A stretch of 19,589 nt of DNA from NCBI GenBank assembly GCA_023433835.1, contig JAEYTW010000744.1, forward strand, positions 1 to 19,589, given 5' to 3'. How positions within the stretch are numbered: the stretch's first letter is position 1; every line of letters starts with the position of its first letter. Source of the DNA: Pseudomonadota bacterium (lineage in GTDB: Bacteria > Pseudomonadota > Alphaproteobacteria > Ferrovibrionales > Ferrovibrionaceae). A program made the position numbers and the translations under genes. Positions 12,899 through 19,589 of the stretch are shown piece after piece. The notes below the pieces were generated by a model, which saw only the letters and a list, made by a program, of their open reading frames with translations, ran no database searches and had not been told where the DNA came from.

Positions 12899-14104
12899 AT
12901 GAAGCGAGCCTTTCTTTCCGCCGGCCATCTGCCCACGCTGATCGCGTGCTTCGCCTATTTCGACCTGAGCTTCGCCGTCTGGGTGCTGCTGGGGCCGCTG
13001 GCGGTGTTCATCGCCCAGGATCTGCAGCTCGATCCCGGCCAGAAGGGGTTGATCGTCGCGGTGCCTGTGCTGGCCGGCGCGCTGCTCCGGGTCGTGAACG
13101 GCGTGCTGGTCGGGCAGTGGAATGCGCGCCGCACCGGCATCGTCATGCAGGTCGTGGTGATCCTGGGGTTGGCCGCCGCCTGGATCTTCGGCATTCATTC
13201 CTTTGGCCAGCTGCTTGTCCTGGGCTGCGTGCTCGGGATCGCCGGCGCCTCGTTTGCCATCGCCTTGCCGATGGTCTCCTATTGGTATCCGGCCGAGCAT
13301 CAGGGCACGGCGCTCGGCCTGGCCGGCGCCGGTAATTCGGGCACGGTCTTCGCCTCGCTGTTCGCCCCGGCGCTCGCCGTCGCGGTCGGCTGGCAGAACG
13401 TGCTGGGCCTGGCCACCCTGCCGCTCGTCGCCGCCCTCGCCTTCTTCCTGGCCGCCGCCAAGGACAGCCCGAACGCGCCCCCGCGCAAGACGCGCGCCGA
13501 CTATGCCCGGCTGCTGCGCAGCGGCGACGCCTGGTGGCTGATGTTCTTCTACTCGGTCTCGTTCGGCGGCTTCGTCGGCCTGTCGTCGTTCCTGCCGATC
13601 TATTTCCACGACCAGTACGCGCTGTCGCCGGTGCATGCCGGCTATTTCACCGCGGCCTGCGTCTTCGCCGGCTCGTTCGCGCGGCCGTTCGGCGGCCTGA
13701 TGGCCGACCGGGTCGGCGGCACCCGCGCGCTGATGGCGATCTACCTGATCGTTGCCGCGATCCTGTTCGTCGTCGCCCAGAGCCTGCTGCCGACCTTCGG
13801 GGCGCTCGCCGTCGTCATCCTCGGCATGATCGCGCTGGGCATGGGCAACGGCGCTGTCTTCCAGCTGGTGCCGCAGCGTTTCGCCGCCGATGTCGGGCTG
13901 ATGACCGGCCTGGTCGGCATGACCGGCGGCATCGGCGGCTTCGCGCTGGCGGCAAGCCTCGGCTTTGCCAAGCAATTCACCGGAACCTACGGCGCCGGCT
14001 TCACGGTCTTCGCCATCCTCGCCTTGGCGGCATGGGCCGGCATCGCTGCCGTGCGCATCCGCTGGCGCGAGGATGCCGCGGTCCTGGCCGGCGCGCGCAT
14101 CTGA
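12899..14104 (+). CDS. narK: NarK-type nitrate/nitrite MFS transporter
   Basis: This 401-residue inner-membrane protein has about twelve hydrophobic segments, the normal size for a single-domain NarK/NasA transporter. R64 (ALLRVVNG) and R262 (GSFARPFGG) are placed like the two substrate-binding arginines of E. coli NarK. The two Gly-rich nitrate-signature helices are GLAGAGNSGT (about 140-149) and GMTGGIGGFAL in the second half. GGLMADRVGG is the MFS loop motif. Its role is nitrate uptake and possibly nitrite export for the reductases encoded next. It is the first gene of the operon behind the sigma-54 promoter, with 15 bp to nirB. The start region has only a weak ribosome-binding site, immediately after a hairpin. 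Paracoccus naming would call this gene nasA. Confidence 0.93.
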   Translation: MKRAFLSAGHLPTLIACFAYFDLSFAVWVLLGPLAVFIAQDLQLDPGQKGLIVAVPVLAGALLRVVNGVLVGQWNARRTGIVMQVVVILGLAAAWIFGIHSFGQLLVLGCVLGIAGASFAIALPMVSYWYPAEHQGTALGLAGAGNSGTVFASLFAPALAVAVGWQNVLGLATLPLVAALAFFLAAAKDSPNAPPRKTRADYARLLRSGDAWWLMFFYSVSFGGFVGLSSFLPIYFHDQYALSPVHAGYFTAACVFAGSFARPFGGLMADRVGGTRALMAIYLIVAAILFVVAQSLLPTFGALAVVILGMIALGMGNGAVFQLVPQRFAADVGLMTGLVGMTGGIGGFALAASLGFAKQFTGTYGAGFTVFAILALAAWAGIAAVRIRWREDAAVLAGARI

Positions 14105-14119
14105 CGGGAGGGAACCAAT

Positions 14120-16567
14120 ATGAGCGAAAAACTCGTCGTCGTCGGTGCCGGCATGGCGTCGGGCCGGATGCTGGAGCATCTGTTCGAGGCCGCCCCCGGC
14201 CGCTTCGACGTCACGCTGTTCGGCGCCGAGCCGCGCGGCAACTACAACCGCATCATGCTCTCGCCGGTGCTGGCCGGCGAGAAGACCTACGAGGCCATCG
14301 TCACCCACGATGCCGCCTGGTACGCCGAGCACGGCGTCACCTGCCGCTTCGGCGAGACCGTGACCCAGATCGACCGCAAGGCGAAGGTCGTACACTCGGC
14401 GCGCGGCGCCACGCCCTACGACAAGCTGGTCATCGCCACCGGTTCGGCCCCGTTCATCATTCCGGTGGCAGGCAAGACCCTGCCCGGCGTGATGGCCTTC
14501 CGCGACTATGACGACGTGCAGGCGATGGTCGCCGCCGCGGCCAAGCCCGACGGCCAGGCCGTCGTCATCGGCGGCGGGCTGCTTGGCCTCGAGGCCGCGG
14601 CGGCCCTGCGCCTGCGCGGCATGAACGTGGTCGTGCTGCATCTGATGGGCCATCTGATGGAGCGCCAGCTCGACCCCGCGGCGGGTTACCTGCTGCAGAA
14701 AGACCTCGAGCGGCGTGGCATCAAGGTCCATTGCAAGGCACAGACCACCGCCATTCTCGGCGACGAACGGGCCGAGGCGGTGCTGCTGGAGGACGGCACG
14801 ATCTATCCCGCCGACATCGTCGTCATGGCGGTCGGCATCCGGCCCGAGGTGCGCATCGCCACCGACGCCCGGCTGCATGTCGAACGAGGCATCATCGTCG
14901 ACGACCGGATGCTGACCACCGATCCCAACATCCTGGCGATCGGCGAATGCGTCGAGCATGGCAACATCTGCTACGGCCTGGTCGCGCCGCTCTACGACAT
15001 GGCCCGGGTCGCGGCCAGGACGCTCATCGGCGAGGAGGCCGCCTTCCGCCCGGTCGAGACCGCGACGCAGCTGAAAGTCACGGGCGTCAGCCTCTATTCC
15101 GCCGGCGACTTCGCCGATGCGCCGGACCGCGAGGAAATCGTGCTGCGCGATGCCGGATCGGGCATCTACAAGCGGCTGGTGCTGAAGGACAACCGCATCC
15201 TCGGCGCCGTGCTCTACGGCGAGACGTCGGACGGCGCCTGGTTCTTCGACATGCTGCGCAAGGGCACCGACGTCACGGGCCTGCGCGACACCCTGATCTT
15301 TGGCCAGGCCTATCAGGGGGGGGCCCCCCTCGACCCTACGGCGGCCGTTGCAGCCTTGGCCGATGACGCCGAGATCTGCGGTTGCAACGGCGTCTGCAAG
15401 GGCAAGATCACCGGCGCCATCGTCGCCAAGGGGCTGACCTCGCTCGACGATGTCCGCGCCCATACCAAGGCCTCGGCCTCCTGCGGGTCGTGCACCGGCC
15501 TGGTCGAACAGCTGATGAGCCTGACGCTGGGCGACCGCTACAACCCGGCGGCGGTGCAGCCGATCTGCGGCTGTACGACGCTCGGCCATGACGACGTCCG
15601 CCGGCTGATCAAGGCCCGGGGGCTCAAGACCATCCCGGCGGTCATGCAGGAACTGGAGTGGAAGACGTCCTGCGGCTGCGCCAAATGCCGGCCGGCCCTG
15701 AACTACTACCTGGTCTGCGACTGGCCCGACGAATATGCCGACGATTACCAGTCGCGCTTCGTCAGCGAACGGCTGCACGCCAACATCCAGAAGGACGGCA
15801 CCTATTCGGTGGTGCCGCGCATGTGGGGCGGCATGACCAGCGCCGCCGAACTGCGCGCCATCGCCGACGTGGTCGACCGCTTCCATATCCCCGCCGTCAA
15901 GGTGACGGGCGGCCAGCGCATCGACATGCTGGGCGTCGCCAAGGAAGACCTGCCCGCGGTCTGGGCGGCGCTGGGCGAGGCCGGCTTCGTCTCGGGGCAT
16001 GCCTATGCCAAGGGCCTGCGCACGGTGAAGACCTGCGTCGGTTCCGACTGGTGCCGCTTCGGCACGCAGGATTCGACCGGTTTTGGCATCCGCATCGAGA
16101 AATTCATGTGGGGGTCGTGGACACCGGCCAAGCTCAAGCTGGCGGTCTCGGGCTGCCCGCGCAACTGCGCCGAGGCGACCTGCAAGGACATCGGCGTGAT
16201 CTGCGTCGATTCCGGCTACGAGATCCATTTCGCCGGCGCCGCCGGGCTCGACATCAAGGGCACAGAAATCCTCGGCCTCTGCAGGACCGAGGATGAGGCG
16301 CTGGAGCATATCGTGGCGCTGACGCAGATGTATCGCGAACAGGCGCGCTATCTGGAGCGCGTCTACAAATGGGCCAAGCGCGTCGGCCTCGACGAGATCC
16401 GCCGCCAGATCGTCGAGGATGGCGCCAGGCGCCGCGCCTATTTCGACCGCTTCGTCTTCAGCCAGCGCTTCGCCCAGGTCGACCCCTGGTCCGAACGCGT
16501 CTCGGGCAAGGACAAGCACGAATTCCGGCCGATGGCCGCCATCGGTTTCCCCGTCGCCACGGAGTGA
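14120..16567 (+). CDS. nirB: NADH-dependent assimilatory nitrite reductase, large subunit
   Basis: This 815-residue cytosolic enzyme reduces nitrite to ammonium with six electrons from NAD(P)H. In order it has an FAD domain (VVGAGMASGRMLE, 7-19), an NAD domain (GGGLLGLEAA, 151-160), BFD-like [2Fe-2S] cysteines C420/C422 with C455/C458, a second Cys cluster C483/C485 with C518/C520/C523, and the siroheme-[4Fe-4S] reductase region. There C639-x5-C645 and C679-x3-C683 (SGCPRNC) hold the cluster and bridge to siroheme. Length is normal for NirB. GGGAGGGAA (14106-14114) supports the ATG at 14120. It is followed 5 bp later by nirD. An unusual G8C6 tract (15316-15329) lies in frame within the linker before the first BFD domain. 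Confidence 0.96.
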   Translation: MSEKLVVVGAGMASGRMLEHLFEAAPGRFDVTLFGAEPRGNYNRIMLSPVLAGEKTYEAIVTHDAAWYAEHGVTCRFGETVTQIDRKAKVVHSARGATPYDKLVIATGSAPFIIPVAGKTLPGVMAFRDYDDVQAMVAAAAKPDGQAVVIGGGLLGLEAAAALRLRGMNVVVLHLMGHLMERQLDPAAGYLLQKDLERRGIKVHCKAQTTAILGDERAEAVLLEDGTIYPADIVVMAVGIRPEVRIATDARLHVERGIIVDDRMLTTDPNILAIGECVEHGNICYGLVAPLYDMARVAARTLIGEEAAFRPVETATQLKVTGVSLYSAGDFADAPDREEIVLRDAGSGIYKRLVLKDNRILGAVLYGETSDGAWFFDMLRKGTDVTGLRDTLIFGQAYQGGAPLDPTAAVAALADDAEICGCNGVCKGKITGAIVAKGLTSLDDVRAHTKASASCGSCTGLVEQLMSLTLGDRYNPAAVQPICGCTTLGHDDVRRLIKARGLKTIPAVMQELEWKTSCGCAKCRPALNYYLVCDWPDEYADDYQSRFVSERLHANIQKDGTYSVVPRMWGGMTSAAELRAIADVVDRFHIPAVKVTGGQRIDMLGVAKEDLPAVWAALGEAGFVSGHAYAKGLRTVKTCVGSDWCRFGTQDSTGFGIRIEKFMWGSWTPAKLKLAVSGCPRNCAEATCKDIGVICVDSGYEIHFAGAAGLDIKGTEILGLCRTEDEALEHIVALTQMYREQARYLERVYKWAKRVGLDEIRRQIVEDGARRRAYFDRFVFSQRFAQVDPWSERVSGKDKHEFRPMAAIGFPVATE
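15316..15329. repeat. G8C6 homopolymer tract inside nirB
   Basis: Eight G followed by six C form a 12-bp GGGGGG/CCCCCC palindrome within the nirB reading frame. The frame is intact through it (YQGGAPLDP). Such tracts are prone to slippage and to sequencing error. Confidence 0.7.
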
Positions 16568-16572
16568 ACGTC

Positions 16573-16902
16573 ATGAGCTGGATCGCCATCGGCAATATCG
16601 ACGACGTGCCCTTGCGCGGCGCGCGCTGCGTCGCCACCCCGGCCGGGCGGATCGCGGTGTTCCGCACCGCCGAGAACCGCTTCTTCGCGATCGACGACCG
16701 CTGCCCGCACAAGGACGGGCCGCTGGCCCAGGGCATCGTGCACGGCAACGCGGTGACCTGCCCGCTGCACAACTGGGTAATCTCGCTGGAGACCGGCGAG
16801 GCACAGGGCGCCGACGAAGGCGCGGTGCGCACCTACGCGCTGAAGGTCGAGGACGGGCGGCTGTTCATCTCGTCGGAAGCCATTGCCCGGCGGGCGGCCT
16901 GA
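16573..16902 (+). CDS. nirD: Nitrite reductase small subunit (Rieske-type)
   Basis: The 109-residue Rieske-like [2Fe-2S] protein has ligands C44 and H46 (DRCPHKDGPL) and C63 and H66 (VTCPLHNWVI), all present. NirD partners NirB in NADH-dependent nitrite reductase. Unlike many NirD proteins that have lost the ligands, this one should carry a cluster. The start at 16573 is set by GGAG (16561-16564), which overlaps the nirB stop, and by the family N-terminus MSWIAIG. The stop is one base from the nasA ATG, so translation of nirB, nirD and nasA is closely coupled. Confidence 0.94.
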   Translation: MSWIAIGNIDDVPLRGARCVATPAGRIAVFRTAENRFFAIDDRCPHKDGPLAQGIVHGNAVTCPLHNWVISLETGEAQGADEGAVRTYALKVEDGRLFISSEAIARRAA

Positions 16903-16903
16903 C

Positions 16904-19483
16904 ATGGCGGTGCGCACCACCTGTCCCTATTGCGGGGTGGGCTGCGGCGTGCTGGCCGAGGTCCGGCCGGACGGATCGGTCGCGGTGCGCGGCGACCCTG
17001 AGCATCCCGCCAATTTCGGCCGGCTCTGCTCGAAGGGTTCGGCGCTGGGCGAGACCGTCGATCTCGGCGGGCGGCTGTTGCACCCGCGGATCGGCGGCCG
17101 CCGCGCCGGGTGGGACAAGGCGCTCGACCTGGTCGCCACGACCTTCACGCGCGTCATCGCGGAACACGGCCCCGATGCGGTGGCCTTCTATGTCTCGGGC
17201 CAGTTGCTGACCGAGGATTACTACGTCGCCAACAAGCTGATGAAGGGCTTCATCGGCTCGGCCAACATCGATACCAATTCGCGGCTGTGCATGTCGTCGT
17301 CGGTCGCCGGGCATCGCCGGGCGTTCGGCTCCGATACCGTGCCGGGCACCTACGAAGATCTCGAGCTTGCCGATCTCGTGGTGCTGGTGGGCTCCAACCT
17401 CGCCTGGTGCCATCCGGTGCTCCATCAGCGCCTGGCGGCGGCAAAGCAGGCAAGGCCCGAGATGCGCATCGTCACCGTCGATCCGCGCCGGACGATGACG
17501 GCCGAGATCGCCGACCTGCATCTGGCCATTACCGCCGACGGCGACGTCGCTCTGTTCAACGGCCTGCTCGCTCATCTCGCCGACCACGGCGCCATCGACC
17601 GCGACTATGTCGAGGCCCACACCAGCGGATTCGACGCGGCACTCGCCGCGGCCCGGGCCGATGCCGGCCCGGTGCCGGCGGATGCCGCCGCGTTCTACGA
17701 CCTGTGGGCACGGACCGACAAGGTCGTGACCGTCTACAGCCAGGGGGTCAACCAGTCGACCTCGGGCACCGACAAGGTCAACGCGATCATCAACTGCCAC
17801 CTGGCCACCGGGCGGATCGGCAAGCCCGGCACCGGCCCGTTCTCGGCGACCGGCCAGCCCAACGCGATGGGCGGGCGCGAGGTCGGCGGGCTGGCCAACA
17901 TGCTCGCCGCCCACATGGACATCGAGAACTCCGGGCATCGCGACCGCGTGCAGCGATTCTGGCAGGCGCCGGCCATGGCGACCCGTCCCGGGCTGAAGGC
18001 CGTCGACATGTTCCGCGCCGCAGCCGACGGGCGGATCAAGGCCCTGTGGATCATGGCGACCAACCCGGCCGTCTCGATGCCGGAGGCCGGGCTGGTCGAG
18101 GCCGCGCTGCAGGCCTGCCCGTTCGTCGTGGTCTCCGATATCGTGGCCGAGACCGACACGCTGCGCCATGCCGATGTCGTGCTGCCGGCGGCCGGCTGGG
18201 GCGAGAAGGACGGTACCGTCACCAATTCCGAGCGCCGAATCTCGCGCCAGCGCCCGTTCCTCGCGATGCCCGGCGAAGCCCGGCCCGATTGGCGCATCGT
18301 CTGCGACGTGGCGGCGCGCATGGGATTCGGTTCCGCCTTCGCCTTCCGGTCGCCCGCCGAGATCTTTGCCGAGCATGCCGCGCTGTCGGCCTTCGAGAAC
18401 GGCGGCACGCGCGATTTCGAGATTAGCCATCCCGGCGAGTTCGACGCGATGGCCCCGTTCCAATGGCCGGGCGCCGATACGCGCTTCTTTGCCCAGGGCG
18501 GCTTCTTCACGCCCGATCGCCGCGGGCGCCTGCTGCCCGTCGCCAGCGCACCGGCAAACCGCACCGGTGCCGATTTCCCGCTGACGCTGAACACCGGCCG
18601 GGTGCGCGATCACTGGCATACGATGACACGCACCGGCAAAAGCCCGCGCCTGTCCCAGCATCTGGCCGAGCCATTCGTCGAGATCCATCCGGAGGACGCA
18701 GGCGCGGCCGGGATCGCGGATGCCGGGATCGTCCGTGTCGAGACCGCGGTCGGCGCCATCCTGGTGCGCGCCCTGCTCGCCCGCCGCCAGCCGCGCGGCA
18801 CGATCTTCGTGCCGATGCACTGGAACGATCAGTTCGCGGCCCGGGCGCGGGTCGATACGCTGATTCCGGCGCTGACCGATCCCTATTCGGGCCAGCCCGC
18901 CTCCAAGAATGTCGCGGCCCGCGTGGCACGGTTCGAGGCCGCGCTCTACGGCTTCGCCGTGCTGCGCGACAGACCGGCGATACCCGACGCCGACTATTGG
19001 GCGCTGGCACGCTGCGCCGGCGGCTGGCGGCTCGAACTCGCCTTCGCCGCCGCGCCCGGCGACCTCGCCACCGCATTGTTCGGGCAGGAGGCCGGAATGA
19101 TCGCCTATCACGATCGCGCCGGACGCCAGCAGCGCGTCGCCGCCTTCGACGGCGACCGGCTGGTCGGCGCGCTGTTCCTCGGCCCCGCCCCGGTCGCCGT
19201 GTCGCGCAACTGGGCGGTCGATCAGCTGCAGGCGGGCTTCGCCGACCCGCGCGCCCGGCTGGCCGTGATCGCCGGACGCCCCGGCGCCGATGTCATGGAC
19301 CGCGGCGCGACCGTCTGCGCCTGCTTCGGGGTCGGCGTCAACCAGATCGCCGCGGCGGTCACCCGGGGCTGCCGCACGGTGGCTGCCATCGGCGAGACAC
19401 TGCAGGCGGGGACCAACTGCGGCTCCTGCCGTTCGGAGATCAAGAGGATCATTGATGCGCATCATCTCCAAGCCGCCGAGTGA
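16904..19483 (+). CDS. nasA: Assimilatory nitrate reductase catalytic subunit
   Basis: This 859-residue cytosolic Mo-bis-MGD enzyme reduces nitrate to nitrite. The N-terminal [4Fe-4S] site is C7-x2-C10-x3-C14-x27-C42 (TCPYCGVGC...LCSKG). The central molybdopterin oxidoreductase domains contain NSRLCMSSSV, with a Cys placed to ligate Mo, and the GVNQSTSGTDKVNAI block. The dinucleotide-binding domain follows (LNTGRVRDHWHTMTRTGKS). Residues about 802-859 add a BFD-like [2Fe-2S] domain, C805-x-C807-x31-C839-x2-C842, typical of NADH- or ferredoxin-linked NasA. The ATG at 16904 is chosen since the Cys motif follows directly. A TTG at 16883 would lie inside nirD. It is called nasC in Paracoccus naming. 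Its end overlaps the cysG start by 29 bp. Confidence 0.95.
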   Translation: MAVRTTCPYCGVGCGVLAEVRPDGSVAVRGDPEHPANFGRLCSKGSALGETVDLGGRLLHPRIGGRRAGWDKALDLVATTFTRVIAEHGPDAVAFYVSGQLLTEDYYVANKLMKGFIGSANIDTNSRLCMSSSVAGHRRAFGSDTVPGTYEDLELADLVVLVGSNLAWCHPVLHQRLAAAKQARPEMRIVTVDPRRTMTAEIADLHLAITADGDVALFNGLLAHLADHGAIDRDYVEAHTSGFDAALAAARADAGPVPADAAAFYDLWARTDKVVTVYSQGVNQSTSGTDKVNAIINCHLATGRIGKPGTGPFSATGQPNAMGGREVGGLANMLAAHMDIENSGHRDRVQRFWQAPAMATRPGLKAVDMFRAAADGRIKALWIMATNPAVSMPEAGLVEAALQACPFVVVSDIVAETDTLRHADVVLPAAGWGEKDGTVTNSERRISRQRPFLAMPGEARPDWRIVCDVAARMGFGSAFAFRSPAEIFAEHAALSAFENGGTRDFEISHPGEFDAMAPFQWPGADTRFFAQGGFFTPDRRGRLLPVASAPANRTGADFPLTLNTGRVRDHWHTMTRTGKSPRLSQHLAEPFVEIHPEDAGAAGIADAGIVRVETAVGAILVRALLARRQPRGTIFVPMHWNDQFAARARVDTLIPALTDPYSGQPASKNVAARVARFEAALYGFAVLRDRPAIPDADYWALARCAGGWRLELAFAAAPGDLATALFGQEAGMIAYHDRAGRQQRVAAFDGDRLVGALFLGPAPVAVSRNWAVDQLQAGFADPRARLAVIAGRPGADVMDRGATVCACFGVGVNQIAAAVTRGCRTVAAIGETLQAGTNCGSCRSEIKRIIDAHHLQAAE

Positions 19484-19589
19484 GCAGGCCACGGGCGCCA
19501 TGGCGCCGCTGGCCGTCCTGCCGGTCTTCTTCTGCCTGCGTGGCCGCCGCGCGGTCGTGATCGGCGACGGCGAAGCGGCGGCCTGGAAG
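19455..19589 (+). CDS. cysG: Siroheme synthase (CysG-like), 5' part only
   Basis: The 45 residues visible before the window ends contain MAPLAVLPVFFCLRGRRAVV followed by IGDGEAAAWK, the NAD-binding start of precorrin-2 dehydrogenase/sirohydrochlorin ferrochelatase (Met8/CysG N-domain). Whether the uroporphyrinogen-III methyltransferase domain follows cannot be seen. AAGAGGA (19442-19448) is well placed for the ATG at 19455, which overlaps nasA by 29 bp. An internal ATG at 19500 is the alternative. Siroheme is the NirB cofactor, so coupling this gene to the nas operon matches enzyme and cofactor supply. Confidence 0.85.
   Translation, partial: MRIISKPPSEQATGAMAPLAVLPVFFCLRGRRAVVIGDGEAAAWK

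Noticed and set aside
12893..16519. A 1208-residue open frame on the minus strand across narK and nirB
   Set aside because: It is the antisense shadow of high-GC codon bias. Its composition (Asp, His, Arg, Gly, Gln-rich with no family pattern) is typical of such shadows, while the plus strand encodes clear NarK and NirB.
16865..19501. An 878-residue open frame on the minus strand opposite nasA
   Set aside because: Same antisense effect. The plus strand carries the full NasA with all metal-binding cysteines.
1..19589. CRISPR array, tRNA or rRNA genes, insertion sequences
   Set aside because: I looked for regularly spaced repeats, conserved tRNA/rRNA segments and transposase-like proteins on both strands and saw none.

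Overview
The window is high-GC DNA (about 65% in most genes by hand count of sample lines). Its gene families (NasS/NasT nitrate sensing, an Atu4866-domain protein, GFA and SRPBCC/ArsR sets, alphaproteobacterial-type palindromic repeats) suggest a free-living alphaproteobacterium. I do not assign a genus, and I saw no rRNA, tRNA, CRISPR array or transposase.

Region 1 (1-2900) is a set of small regulated units. A partial NmrA-like NAD(P)-binding gene is divergent from a LysR regulator. Facing that regulator is an ArsR-SRPBCC-GFA operon, read on the minus strand. It starts just downstream of two tandem copies of ATTAGT-N4-ACTAAT, a very likely ArsR operator.

Region 2 (2900-4550) is a compact accessory patch: a Phd/YefM-VapC toxin-antitoxin pair with its own 18-bp operator palindrome, two adjacent palindromic repeats, and a DUF3883 protein with a PD-(D/E)XK-like motif. 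One repeat arm contains the apparent GTG start of the DUF3883 gene.

Region 3 (4550-6620) is a second LysR regulator divergent from an SDR oxidoreductase and an exported Atu4866-type protein, with a textbook T-N11-A LysR box between them.

Region 4 (6690-8318 and 12727-19589) is the assimilatory nitrate system. nasT (ANTAR antiterminator) and nasS (cytosolic nitrate sensor) overlap. About 4.5 kb later a near-consensus sigma-54 promoter and a roughly 145-nt structured leader precede narK-type transporter, nirB, nirD, nasA and the start of a siroheme synthase gene. Expected logic: NtrC/sigma-54 starts transcription under nitrogen limitation, and NasT, released from NasS by nitrate, lets RNA polymerase read through the leader. 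The transporter then imports nitrate, NasA reduces it to nitrite, NirBD reduces nitrite to ammonium, and CysG supplies siroheme for NirB.

Region 5 (8319-12595) sits between nasTS and the nas structural genes and has no connection to nitrate. It holds an AraC regulator, a phage tail-collar-domain protein without any phage neighbours, a 522-residue protein with a long Ser/Thr-rich alternating segment and a jelly-roll-like C-terminus, and a low-GC 282-residue basic protein with a possible His/Asn nuclease motif. This three-gene cassette is the best candidate in the window for an undescribed system, perhaps a surface-binding/pore/toxin set. Its function is not established by sequence.
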